A program made the position numbers and the translations under genes. A DNA stretch of 64,000 nt. Source: Pontederia crassipes. Its lineage: Eukaryota; Streptophyta; Magnoliopsida; Commelinales; Pontederiaceae. The stretch is from assembly GCA_030549335.1 (NCBI GenBank), contig JAUKPH010000018.1, positions 7,874,001 through 7,938,000 on the forward strand, written 5' to 3'. The number at the start of each line of letters is the position of its first letter. The first letter of the stretch is position 1. This document shows positions 1 to 11,634 of this stretch, in pieces. The notes below the pieces were generated by a model. That model was not told where the DNA came from, did no database searches, and saw only the letters and a program-made list of their open reading frames with translations.

Positions 1-4
1 CAAT

Positions 5-1193
5 TGTAGGATCCCAAAGGGCACCAAGAGGGAGGGTGAATTGGTGTTTAACCGAAAATATTGATTTCAAAAAATTCATAGCGGAAGCACAAAATTGATT
101 CTTGAAACCTTTGCAATTCGGATTATAAGCACAATATGAACGGGGAGAGAGAGAGAGAAAATCAAACACAAATAGACACGCGGTGGTTGTTGACGAGGTT
201 CGGCCACACCTTGGCCACGTCCCCGCTCTGACTTCTCGACCTCGAGACCGTCGGAGATTCCACTAGCACTTTCTTTGTTCCAAATGGGGCAAGGAAGAAA
301 ACCCTTTACACCACCGCCTTTTCTCCGCTTCGAGAGGCAAGGCAACATCTCCTCCTAGGAAGCTAATCTATTTCTCTCTCTCAAGAGGTAAGATTTAGAA
401 CATCTTTTACACAGGACCTCTCTCTAATTTTTTTGAATAAAAGTGTTTCTCTCTTTTACAATTCCATGCTCACACGAAGAGAAGAGACAAAGAATGAGAA
501 AGCTATAAAATGAAAACTTCAAGAAATGATCTCTCTTTGGCAACTTGAAGTTTTTCTTCAATGAGTGAATAGATGCCTTTGCCTCTGGCTTTGGCAATCC
601 TTTTATAGCCTTCAATGTGTGAAAAATTCGTCCAGAAATTATTCCATAAATTCCTCCTTCAAATTTGACCGTTATTGTTCATTTGACTCAGAGGCCGGTC
701 GACCGCACTTCTGGACCGGTTGACCGGTCTATGTGACCGTTGCACGTTTTCTTCAACTTCTGCGCTTGATCGGTCGACCGATCCATCTACCTATATATCG
801 ACCGGTATCGGCTCAACGTCGTCCGGAGCAGGGTCAGTAGTTATCGGTCGACCGGCATCTTTTGTTCGGTCGACCGGTATCTTCTCGACCGGCCTTCTTT
901 GCGTCGACTGGCAGGTTGACCGACCTGCACTCTTTTGATCATAACTTTCTGCACGATTATCTAAATTAGATGATCTTAGAGATATGGAAAGCTAACAGAA
1001 TTCTCTACAACTCTGACGTTCACTTTTCTCCAAAACTAATTACATCAGTGATAATTATTTAATCAAAGTGTAGTGCATAAAGTTATCCATTTTTTTAAAA
1101 CATTTTTAGCATTTCAACTTTAATCTTTCGAGGTTTGTTTCATCAAAATATAATTTTATATGTCATTAAAACTTTGACCCAACACTTGATTGT
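5..1193. repeat. LTR-like dispersed repeat, unclassified
   Basis: The stretch begins with TG (tgtaggatcccaaag) and its homology boundary with the adjacent CACTA copy lies just after cccaaca near 1193. It has no credible coding capacity. The opening text, with a gggtgaattggtg phrase, and an end in CA are typical of plant LTRs. No matching 5-bp duplication is visible, because only four bases precede it. It may be a solo LTR, or the LTR of an element running off the window. The reading as an LTR is inference; only the boundary and composition are seen. Confidence 0.35.
680..935. repeat. Cluster of GGTCGACCG palindromic motifs
   Basis: About ten copies of the self-complementary word ggtcgaccg or close variants (tcgaccggt, cggtcgac) fall within 250 bases. 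The spacing is irregular, so this is not a simple tandem repeat. It lies inside the LTR-like repeat. Its function is unknown. Confidence 0.6.
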
Positions 1194-1589
1194 TTTGTTG
1201 TTAAGTTAGTTAGTAATGCATGTTAAGTTAAATACTACATAATTACTTGAAAGTTATGAACTAATGCATGTTAAGTTATATATTACTTAATTACTTGATT
1301 GTTTTGTTATTAAGTTAGTTAGTAATGCATGTTAAGTTAAATACTACTTACTTACTTGAAATTATTGTTGTTAAGTTAGTTACTAAGGATGTACTAAGTT
1401 AGTAATGCATGTTAAGTTAAACTATTTTTTTCATCACCCTAGAACCTCTTTTTGATCATGTTCTCATAAATTTTACTAAGGATGTACTTCCACATTTTTG
1501 ATGATAAAATGAGATTATGATTCGACAATGAAATACTTGAAACATGTGATTTTGGACTTCGTAGGTTAAAAATCACATGTTTCAAGTAC

Positions 1590-4240
1590 ATGAATTTATT
1601 GACATATGGCTTGATGTTGTTTGCTATAGAAATGCTAAAGCCAGATCATAGTTGGATTCGTCGTTGGAAGGATAAACATGGAGTCATAACTAAAGAATAT
1701 AAGGATGGTGTTGATGAATTCATTAATATGGCATATCAAAATGAAGGTGTTGCTTCTTCATATGGCGTCTTAAGGTGTTGCTACTCGAATCAAAATTATA
1801 GCGATGATGATAAAGATGATGAAAATGAATCAGAATACAAAACAAGCGAATGAATCCCGTAGTTATTCAAATGACATAAGCTTTTTACTTTTTAAAGTTA
1901 TATATGGTTACCGATAATAAGAGAAGTTTCTTTCTTTCTTTTCAGTCATGGTTACTAGGGGTCGAGTATCTAGGTCATCTCGCTCTTCCAGGCGTTCACT
2001 CCAGATGAGTCAGCCATCATAACCACCAGGTAATATATTTATTGTGAGTTGCTTATTTATAGTTGATTATAATAGTTAAACTCCTTTTTTAATAATATCA
2101 ATTCATCTGCCATCGACGGAGCATGTATCCGGATCCTCACATAGTAGGCGATCCATTGGTGGATCTGCTCAGCGTATCACTCTAGGTACGTGACACATTG
2201 TAGGCGATACACAATAGGAGATAGAGTTTTTTAAATATTTTGCTTTTGTGACAGTTGCTCCACCGTCGACTGGGAACATAGTCGGTACGTCTCGATCGCA
2301 CGATGATAATTATCATGTCACACCAGATTATTTTTTGTATATTCCATAATTTTATATAGGAGCCAAATTTTATGTATTTTCTTATGATGACAGTTGCTAC
2401 CCCACCATCACCGCTAAGAATACCAGACGCTTCACCACATTCTAGCGTTGGCGAGCGACATCTTACCCTAGGTGATATATTTATTGTTATTGACATTTCT
2501 CAATTAATTAATTATTTTTTAATAATGTCAGTTGCTACGCCACCGATAACACAAGCACCTGACTCAATTCATTCAGACGAGCGGACTACCACTGATCATG
2601 CGATACACATCAATCGAGGTGAGAACATTACTGTACATCTATCAATTATCACAATTTTAATTTGGTATGACACTAATGGTTTATTATGTATTAGGGCCCG
2701 TAGATGATGTAGGACCTTCAAAGCCTATCCCAACTATACCGAATGATGATTCCTCTTCGAGTGATGAAGAGGGATTACATGATAATGGAGTGGTCACTGT
2801 GAATAATATTGCTCGACCGTAAGTTAAATAAGTTGTACAAATTTTGTTATAGTTTTGGTTATCATTGAAAATTAATTCTTCTTTGTAATTGGTAGGACCA
2901 CTTTCATACCCGCTAGTACCGTGCGAGATGTCAGTGCTCTCGTTCTTTTCCACTTGCCGGAAGGGGCAGGATCCTAGAAAGATGTCCCAATTAAAGTGCG
3001 GGATGACATCTTTCGAGCCTTTACGGTACGATCTTCTATTTCGGTTACATAATTGGATTTATATTATTTCAAAAGTACTAAGTTTTAATGTATTTTGTAG
3101 GAGGCAAATCAATTTCATCCGGATCTTAGTTTAGGGGTGATCCGGAGAGCTTTTGAGGAGGTCGCTGCGAAACGCCTCTGAAATCGATTATACAAGTTTC
3201 GCAATGTCATCACGTCCGCCGGTCTCACCTTGGAGCAGGGCATACAAAGATGCCCAAGGCATATTAGGTGCTCGGTTTGGGAGTCCTTATGTAGGAAGTG
3301 GTAAGTATGCTTACTTTTAAATTATTTTTATTAAACTTATAGTTTTCGAAAGTCTAAGTATTTGATGTTCATAAAGGATGGATGAACGATGGCAAAGGAA
3401 GTCGGAAAAGGCAAGAGTTAACCATCTTTCGAAGCCTGAGGCACACATCCACACAGGTGGGTCGATGCGATTTGACGAGCATCGACGGCGCATGGTAATT
3501 TACATATAAATTTAATTTATCAACCCTTTTGACTTATACTTATGTTATCAAATTTGAAACTTTATCATAGGAGGAGAAAGAAGGTGGTACCGTAGACTTT
3601 CGCGCAGTCTATGAGGCCACGCATAAGAGCCCAAAGACAAAAGACCTAGTCATGCCCACTGCTCGTAGGCTTCTGGTAAGTCTCATGACATGGTCATTTG
3701 ATTCTTGACGTTAGTGCACTATTTTTGAAATATACAATGTTTAATTTTTTTAGGATGAGTATAATGCGAAAATGGCTGAAAAGTATGGAGATGATCCGAG
3801 TACTCAGCCACCAGGTAATGTTTCTTCGTTGGTTTAGTCATGTTTTTAATTTATGCATTTCTTGATATATAATTTATATATTATATGATTGTATAATTTT
3901 TTTATTTCGTAAAGGACCCTACTGTTTGGGAGGAGGTAGCCGGCACGACACGAGGTGGATACTTGCGTGGCCTCGGTACAGCCGCTCAGATACCTAGGAG
4001 GATATGCAAGAGCTGCATCTGCTCCGAGCTCATCCGCTGCACCTAATATGACGCAGCTATCACAGCAGCTATCGTAGTAGTTATCGGCGCAGATATCGCA
4101 GCAGGTGTCACAGCAATTAGCTCCGATATTGCAGGTGATTCAGGGAATGATCCCGACGCAGAATCCATCCTCGCGAGGCTATGGACCGAGCACGACCCAG
4201 ATAACAATAACTCCCAAACCTAGGATAGAAACAACCCATG
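1590..4240 (+). pseudogene. En/Spm transposon protein (Transpos_assoc + Ptta/En/Spm domains), degenerate
   Basis: The first block (1590-1853) resembles the transposase-associated domain PF13963: a DHSW start, then EYKDGVDEFINMAY, then a cysteine-bearing tail. Several short exons of similar sequence, each beginning gttgctcc/gttgctac, follow between 1949 and 2700. From about 2895 to 4240 come blocks separated by GT..AG introns that match the plant Ptta/En/Spm transposase family (PF03004): VRDDIFRAF, then FHPDLSLGVIRRAFEE, ARVNHLSKPEAHIHTGG, VYEATHKSPKTKD, DEYNAKMAEKYGDDPSTQ and DPTVWEEVAGTTRGGYL, ending in a Gln/Ser-rich tail. A stop near 3179 and frame changes show it is dead. Such proteins bind the subterminal repeats of the element and do not cut DNA. 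Confidence 0.72.
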
Positions 4241-4459
4241 AATACAAACAAAGCTTTTGTTACTTATAGATTTAGATATACATATAGTTTGTTATTTCGG
4301 TTTATTACTTTTCATATTCTTATGTTAAATATTATGCATGTGATGCTCTTATATTGCATGTGATGCTCTTATACTGTTTGTGATGTTTTTATATTGCCTG
4401 TGATGAATATCAATGCATTTTTATGTGCATTATATAATTGTATGGTCTGGGAAGGGGAA

Positions 4460-4949
4460 AAATGAGGATTGAATGGGTAAAAAAAAATCTGAACCTAGCG
4501 ACTCCATAGCGTCCCATTAGCGTCGCAACGACTGTCGACGCTGCTTTAAATATATCGTACTTAGCGCCATATTCGCGTCTCATTAGCGATGCGTACATGA
4601 TCATATTTGTGTCACTTCAGCGCCTTCTTAGCGCCTACAGTAGCGACTCGTGGGCGTCGGAATAGCACCTCATGTCTAGCGCCCCTTGCGCGTCAACTTA
4701 GCGACGCGCTTCTTCTTCGCACAGCCGCAAACATCACGTCTTAATAACGTCGAGATAGTGTCAACAAGTGGCGCTAGTTGTGTCTCATTTTCTTTGACTC
4801 TAGTGCGACGCCACTAGCCACCGATTTCCAGCATCCCACTTTTGCGGTGCTAGTTGGACGCTAATGAGACGCTCTTCACAATGAAGATGTAATAGCGCCT
4901 CCCTAGTGTCGCCTATCTTGAGTTGCTAATCGCCAATTTTCTTGTGGTG
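4460..4949. repeat. CACTA subterminal repeats
   Basis: The words tagcgtc, gacgct, agacgct and tagcgcc recur on both strands about every 15-30 bases up to the element end. Similar zones flank copy 2. By family knowledge these are the likely binding sites of the element's own accessory protein. Confidence 0.65.
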
Positions 4950-5535
4950 AATAAACGAGTCTAGTACAAATAATTTCAAAAATAAATTAATCTGATTTGT
5001 ATATAGATTATTTATATTTAAAATTAAAATCTATCAAGATTAATAAAATGTTTCATATGATATCTCAAATTGATTTTAATTATATATCCAAAAAATAAAA
5101 TATTGCTTTAAAATTTAAATGTATGACATCAAACATCTAACTGAAATTTCAATATTTTAATATGACATCATATTTGAAATCCAATTTAAAAAATACTATT
5201 GAATGGAATTCAAATTATTTATGATCGTAAATAGATATTTGATTGTCGATCATTAATTATATCAAAGAGCTTGAAATAATTAATAATCTAGATATTGTTC
5301 AAAGTCTAAATTTGGTTGATTTGAGTTCTTGGTTAAGTTAGATTCTATCAAAATTTAAGAATAAACGAGTCTAGTACAAAGTATTTCAAAAACTAAACTA
5401 ATATGATTTATATTTAAGTTTATTTAGCTTTAAAATTAAAATACGTATTAGGCTTAATAAAAATGATTTTAATTAGATGTCCAAAAGATAAAATCTTGCA
5501 TTGAAAATTAAATGTATGATTTATAATAAAAAATT
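4950..5535 (+). repeat. Imperfect 411-bp-spaced direct repeat in AT-rich DNA
   Basis: A segment of about 160 bases starting ataaacgagtctagtaca at 4951 recurs at 5362 with scattered substitutions, including the shared words gattttaatta and aaatgtatga. CACTA copy 1 ends exactly at the start of the first copy, so the element inserted into this repeat. No coding potential is seen here, and the AT-rich stretch from 5536 to 5924 also holds nothing recognisable. Confidence 0.6.
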
Positions 5536-5924
5536 ATGAAAGCAAAAATTGAGATCGGCCTCATTTAACTTTTTACCCAATTAGATTCAATTGCGTTCAA
5601 TCAGATCAATTTGTTAATTCCTTTGTTATCAACTTAATCCAATCAGAGTGATTGGATTTGTGTCATCTGAATTCATGAATAACCCTAAAGAAAAGAATCA
5701 ATGTAGAACCAAAAACAATTCATGTACACACCTTTGTCAAAGAAATTAAGGATCTCTCCTAATTATTTTTTAATAATAAATAGAATATATACTAGCTAGC
5801 TACCTATTAAATATATTTTTGCTTTTTTACCAAAATTTAAAAAGTTTTAGTTTATATTACAATTGTAAGGACATAGTAACTACGTCCTTATATTCTTAAT
5901 TTATTAGAGGCACATAATAAGTAA

Positions 5925-6715
5925 TGGCATCCCTGTTATCAAATATTTCAGTGATGCATAATATATATCATCCCTATTATTGAATATTTCGAGACGCGTA
6001 GTAAAGTGTGTCCTTATTATCGAATATTTTAAGGATACATAGTAAAGTAGTGTCCATATTATCGAATAATATGGGGACGCATAATAAGTGATGTCCCTAT
6101 TATCGAATATTATTAGGACGCATAATAAGAGACGTTCCTATTATCGAATATTATTGGGACACAAAATAAATGACATCTTTATTATTGAATATTTTTAGGA
6201 TGCATAATAAGCAATGTCCCTATTGTCGAATATTATTGGGATGCATAAAACATGATGTCCCTATTTATTGGGACACGTTACAAACGGTGTCCTTATTATC
6301 TAATAGTATTGATACGCATAAAATGCGACATCCCTATTTATTGGGACGCATAATAAACAGTGTCTCTATTATCGAATATTACTGAGACGCATAATAAGTG
6401 ATGTCCCTATTATCAAATATTATTGGGATGCATAATAAAAGATGTCTTTGTTATCAAATATTATTGCGACACATAATAAGTGATGGTGTTTATTATCTAA
6501 TATTTTTAGGACACATAATAAGTGATGTCCCTATTATCTAATATTATTAGGACGCATGATAAGAGGACCCTATTATGGAATATTATTATGACGTATAATA
6601 TGTGACATCCTTATTATCGAATATTATTGGGACACATAATAACTGACGTCTTTATTATCGAATTTTTTTGGGATGCATAATAAGAAGCGTCCCTATTATC
6701 AAATATTATTGAGAC
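5925..6715 (+). repeat. Tandem array of about 19 copies of a 41-bp unit
   Basis: The unit is close to ggacgcataataagtgatg followed by tccctattatcgaatattat. It repeats with 5-25% divergence and a steady period of about 41 bases, and a few copies are shortened. The array leads into an end reading tattgtagtg at 6980, so it is probably the subterminal repeat zone of a further CACTA-like element rather than a satellite. Confidence 0.75.
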
Positions 6716-6980
6716 GTAATTAAATTTGTGTCACTAGGTTATTCAAATTATGAGATTTAAAATTAAAATACATTTATATTCTAAATTAAAATAGGGACAC
6801 AAAATTAATGTGTCTTAAAATTTTAAAAGCAGGACGCTAAATATATTTGTGTCCTTATTATTTTATAATAATACTAACGCTATATAAAACGTCCCTATAA
6901 ATGAACACTTTATGTAAAATAAGGATGCTTCAATTTGTGTCTTTAATTATGTGTCCTTAAATGACTATTTTATTGTAGTG
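6716..6980 (+). mobile_element. Right end of a CACTA-like element carrying the 41-bp array
   Basis: Diverged pieces of the array unit (gtgtcctta, gtccctata) continue to 6980, where the sequence ends tattttattgtagtg, the inverse of a CACTACAATAAAA terminus. A convincing left end was not found; ttatattacaattgtaag near 5857 is a weak candidate. No gene is visible. Confidence 0.45.
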
Positions 6981-7180
6981 TCCAAGTAAAGAATACAATC
7001 TTCTTAAAAATATAGAAAGAATATGAATATAGTGATTGAAAATAACTAGTTAAAACTTATACCATTCTATCATACAAGTATCTCTCCTCTCATGTCACAA
7101 CCTCTCTTTGCTCGCACAATATGAGTACTTAGATAAAATTGTGGCCTGCACAAAATTAACAATTGTTGCTAAGAACAAAT

Positions 7181-8089
7181 CATTACTAGAAATAACAGCA
7201 ACAAATTGTAACAAAAAGTCCAATTAATTTTACCACCAAAAAAAGTCCTAATGAATTTACATGCAGCAAATGACACAAAGGGGCAAAAGAAATTAAAGAG
7301 AAACCCTCATACCATACATGCCAAACTAGATCCTTAAACTAAAAATTTCACTAGAAGAAAGGGCTTGCGAAACATGGGTTCATCGATCTACTAGCCAACA
7401 TACCTAAAAAATAATAAATCCAAATGACTCTTATTAACAAAGCGAAGCATCTAAAAACCTATAAATTAGAGAAAAAAGCCCATGTGGTGGAGGATCAATC
7501 CGTTGGATAGATCAAAGTCAAATGAGATCCCCTCATTTAACGTCGGGTACCACTGGCTATAGAAATATGCTCCTCGAAGTCGACGACGACCGCCATTGAA
7601 ACCACTGCTAGAAATGTGGCAGCGGCGGTGACTTTGGTGTGAAGACCGAAGAGAATGAGAATGGCTATGAAACTGCAGAACCCTCACCTTGACATTATAG
7701 ATCTTTATGGTTTTGATTAAATCACACAATTGTGGGCTTTCTGGATTGGATCACCCAATATGGATGCATTTTATCTAAATTAGTCAAATTTGTGGGAGGG
7801 AAAACATTTTAGTTAACCCGCCAAATCATTTAACACAAATTTGTTATATTTATTTATTACTCCTTTTAATAAGTTCAGTGATCATTAACGATGACATTCA
7901 CAAATGGCCATTATTTTCCACCTTTAACGATCGAATCTACTCTTTTAACGAAGAGATTTTTTTGCTCTTCGTTGTCAATGTTTGTATTAGCGGCAAAAAA
8001 ATTTTCCCGTCATTATTGAACAATATTATTGACCACTTTTTTGTCCTGTCTTTATAACTTGGTCGTTAAAAAGTATTTTTCTTGTAGTG
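7181..8089. mobile_element. Non-autonomous CACTA-type element, 909 bp
   Basis: The left end reads cattactagaaataac and the right end ttttcttgtagtg, inverse to each other in the CACTA pattern. It is flanked on both sides by aat (7178-7180 and 8090-8092), the 3-bp TSD expected for CACTA. There is no transposase. A minus-strand reading frame inside (7466-7729) has no recognisable domain and is probably chance. It sits just upstream of the remains of a MULE gene, so it inserted into that element. Confidence 0.65.
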
Positions 8090-8515
8090 AATACTGTCAT
8101 GCAAGGATTGATAATTTAGAGGAGAAATGTAACACCACAATTACAACATCAAGATCCTCATGAAAATGATGGTGTAGATGTAAGAGATGATGTTTGATTA
8201 CAACTTCATGGAGGGTGATGAAGATTTGGATGACACAATTAACAAGGCTAAGGAAAGTAAGAAGTGGGATACTTTTTATGTCAATGCCCAAGTTGATGAT
8301 GAAGCATTAGAAGATTCAGATGCTTATGACTAAGATGAATTGCTTTATCTAACTATCACAGATTATAAGAACAATGGAAAACAGATCTAATGATAATTCT
8401 TTTAATACAGAAAGAATGATGGATGATCCTTCCTTTTAAGTGGGTATGAGATTTAGCAACAAGGGAGAGTTCATGGAGACTTGTATGATGTATGGAATTA
8501 AACATAGATATATAG

Positions 8516-8872
8516 TGTTGGAAATTAAAGGATAAACTAGGAAAATAATTCAGAACAAACTAGAGTAATCAAGTAACAATTTTGAGAGAATATCATTTTA
8601 TGATTCATTCTTAAAATAAAAAAATGAGGTGGCTTATAAATAGGCATACAACTTCAGATGGTGCAATAGGGAAGACGGTGATAATGCCTAAAAAAGTGGG
8701 AGAGAACATGGAACACTCCACTACTAACACACTACTACCACTAATAATTTTACATCATAACACATAACCATAACTACCATTTCACCAACTAATTATCCAC
8801 TCCATCATAATTCATTTTCCTTTTGCCAAGTAGCAAATTATGTTGATAATATTTTTGAATCATATATCAACA
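8516..8872. mobile_element. Solo LTR, probably Ty1-copia type
   Basis: A 357-bp insertion begins TGTTGG and ends ATCAACA, with perfect 5-bp TSD copies tatag at 8511-8515 and 8873-8877. MULE coding text stops on one side and resumes on the other. There is no internal retrotransposon sequence, so this is the product of LTR-LTR recombination. A TATA-like gcttataaatagg lies at 8633-8645. Confidence 0.75.
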
Positions 8873-9034
8873 TATAGTACACTTTTCCAAGAATGACCAT
8901 ATTGTGGTTGGATGGTAGTCCCATGATATAAAAAGTGTGGTTGGAGGATTATGGCATCTCCACAAGTTCATAAAAATTCAACAAACAGTAACTTCACATA
9001 TTAAAAGAATGAAACCAACTCATACATACTCTAA

Positions 9035-9664
9035 GGCTGCATTTGGAAACGGAACCTTCCTCCTAAGTTCTCAGTGAACAGTTGAATTGACAGATTAGTT
9101 TGAGATGTGTTTGGATGGAGTGGAACGTAATGATGAGGAACTAGGGAATTGAAGTGATGGAAAAAAGTTGATATGATGAATAAATTTTTGGTGAGTTTTA
9201 AATTAAAAATTATTACTACAATTAAAAAGTATAATTTTATTATTAGTAAAAATAAAAACTTTTATGGAAAAAAATATTGTTAAAAAATAGCATTCAAATA
9301 AAATAAATCATTTTTTAAAAACTTAATTATAATTAACAAAATATTAAAATGTTTTAATAAAATAATAAGTAATAAATAATATTATATTAATCCCTTATTA
9401 TAAATATTTATATATAATAAATAAATTATTTTATAAGAGAAATGTGTGTGAGAGAGAAAATAAGAAATAAGAGAAATTAGAAATTAAAAAATGACGTAAA
9501 GCAAAAAAAGGAAAAAAATGTCGTTTTGCTATAGTGCCCGTTGGTGGAAATGGAGGTTTGGAACCAGGGTCACGTGACCCTGGTTCCAAGTCATTTAATG
9601 CGGCCTGGTTCCACCTTAGACTGCGTGTTTGTAGAACCAAATTAGAACCAGGTCGCGGTTAGCC
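9035..9664. mobile_element. Tourist-like MITE
   Basis: This 630-bp AT-rich insertion in the MULE gene is flanked by taa on both sides (9032-9034, 9665-9667). Its ends begin GGCTGCATTTGG and, inverted, GGCTAACC. It shares its start (GG..CATTTG, then ggaacc) and AT-rich interior with the copy at 41538-42086. No coding capacity. The short imperfect ends leave the superfamily (PIF/Harbinger) as inference from the TSD. Confidence 0.55.
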
Positions 9665-11634
9665 TAAGATTTTTAAACGCTTTCAACTAACTTTCAAAGT
9701 ATTTGCTAAATTATAGAAAACAACTTTAGGAGTGCATCTAGTTGAGAACTTCAAGATCTAATTGACTAGGTGAAGAAAGAGATGCGCTGCATAATTACTA
9801 TTATAACATTCTAGAGGGCAAAGGACTTGTCTTTAAAAATAATACATGGTGATGGGGGCTGACCAGTAGATGTTGTACAGATTGAACTTTTGAGGGCCAA
9901 TCCCAAAAGTACAGTAAATGGGTTATTTGAATATTTTCAATGGAAGGGCTTCTAAGTGTGCTTGAAGGCATTGTCTGAAAGGTTCAAGAGTGGATGTTGA
10001 CTCATTATATGTTTGAATGAATGTTTTCTAAAGGAGATTTCTAGGAGGGAAACTTCTTTCGGCTATAGGGATTGATGCAAATGATTGTATATTTTCCTAT
10101 GCATATGATATTGTTGAAAATGAATGTAATGCTACATGGACTTGGTTCATTGAGGGACTGAAAGGAGATCTTGACATGAATAATGGAAGAGGATGGACCA
10201 CCATGAGTGACCGATATAGTGAATGGTGTGCATAATGTGAATATTCATATATTCTTATATAACTAACATTGTTATTATGCAGGGTCTAGTGAATAATGTG
10301 CATAGTGTGTTGCATAATTTTAGGGATAAAGGTTTCAATAGTGAGAAATTTAAGAACCTTTTTATGTATTATTGCTAGAGCTATTACTAATGAGAAACTT
10401 GAAGTGTAATTAGAGGTACTGGAAAAAAATCAAAGGAGGCCAGCGAATGAGTGAGAGAGGGTCATCTCTTAATTGGAGTAGAGCTTGTTTTTCCATAGTT
10501 CCAAAATGTGACACACTACTAACAACTCATCTGAGTGCTTCAATAAAATTCTAGATGCAAGGGATATACCTATAATAACAATGCTTGAGATGATTCGCAC
10601 AAAATTGATAACAATATTATGAAAAAGAAACAAAGATGTCATGAAAAAGCATGAAGGTGTGTTGTGTCAAAAAATTACTGAGAATTTTGAAAACATTAAA
10701 CAATGAGCTTGTACGTGAGAACCTACTTTCTCAAGTGATCCAAGGGTACAAGTTAGTAGTAAAAAAGTACAATATGTGCTAGATATGGAGCCTAGAGAAT
10801 GTAGTTGCAGGAAGTGGCAGTGACATGTATTTTTTGGAATAATAAGAATCCAATTAGTTATGTGGATAAAAATTATCATGTTGAGACCTATATAAAGATA
10901 TATGACCATGTGATATAGCTATTAACATTACAAGAAAATCGAGGAATAGTAATCCAATGAACTTGACGCTAATGCGGTGTTATTAAGTCTCTGGAAGCTA
11001 TAGCGTCACCTTAGCGTCCCAATAGCGCCGACAAAATGCGATGCCGATAATCGGTGGCTATTGGCGTCACAATAGAGTCAACAATGGTGGAGATGCTACT
11101 AGCGCCACCTGTAGACATTATATCGGCATTACAAAGACGCGTGATGTCGGGCTGGGAGCAATAGACATACGTCGCTACGGAGACGCTAAAGTGGCACTAC
11201 GATGGTGGCACTACTCCAGCGCTCAAGAGACGCTAATATTTTGGGTTAGTTGACGACATTATTTCGACGCTTCTATGAGGCCAACATCACGTTTGTTGCG
11301 TCTCCAATGAGACGCTAACGTGACGCTAAGGATGATATATTTAATATAGCGTCGACTATTTTTGCGATGCTAATTTCATATTTTTTTGACCTATTACAGC
11401 CACATTTTTCCTTCCCACACCATACAATTATATAATGCATATAAATGCATTGATATTCATCACAGGCATAATATGAAAGCATCACAGGCACAACATTTAA
11501 GATAAGAATATGAAAAGTAATAAACTGAACTAACAAATTATACGTATATCTAATAATAAGTCTATAAGTTATAAAAGTATAGTTTCTATCCATAGTTTAT
11601 TTCTATCCTAAGTTTGGGAGTTATTGTTATCGTT

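Larger units (their letters stand above)
1194..4949 (+). mobile_element. CACTA (En/Spm) transposon copy 1, right part
   Basis: The right terminus reads ttttcttgtggtg, the complement of the CACTACAAGAAAA-type end of plant CACTA elements, and is followed by aat, the presumed TSD copy. Internally there is an En/Spm-family gene and a subterminal zone rich in tagcgtc/gacgct words. From about 1195 to 1425 a degenerate tandem repeat built on taatgcatgttaagtt occurs four times, and copy 2 of this family (10926-16742) carries the same motif inverted. The left terminus is missing: homology stops at about 1194, where the LTR-like repeat begins. No DDE (Tnp2-type) transposase is present. Confidence 0.75.
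8093..10925 (+). pseudogene. MULE (MuDR-type) transposase, N-terminal and catalytic parts
   Basis: An acidic N-terminal stretch (8210-8330) is followed by VGMRFSNKGEF at about 8440, the MuDR DNA-binding start. GWRIMASP follows near 8960. From about 9690 the text matches the MULE catalytic domain: KKEMRC-like, LSLKIIHGDG, then GGKLLSAIGIDANDCIF at about 10050, SYAYDIVENECNATWTWFIE and GRGWTTMSDRY, and later SSECFNKILDARDIPIITM near 10530. A SWIM zinc-finger start, PRECSCRKWQ, lies at about 10790. Many stops and frame changes show an old, dead gene. It is interrupted by a solo LTR (8516-8872), a MITE (9035-9664) and CACTA copy 2 after 10925; its C-terminal part resumes at 16746. Confidence 0.8.

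Noticed and set aside
5925-6715. Possible CRISPR-like array
   Set aside because: This is a plant nuclear window and the unit repeats head to tail without unique spacers.
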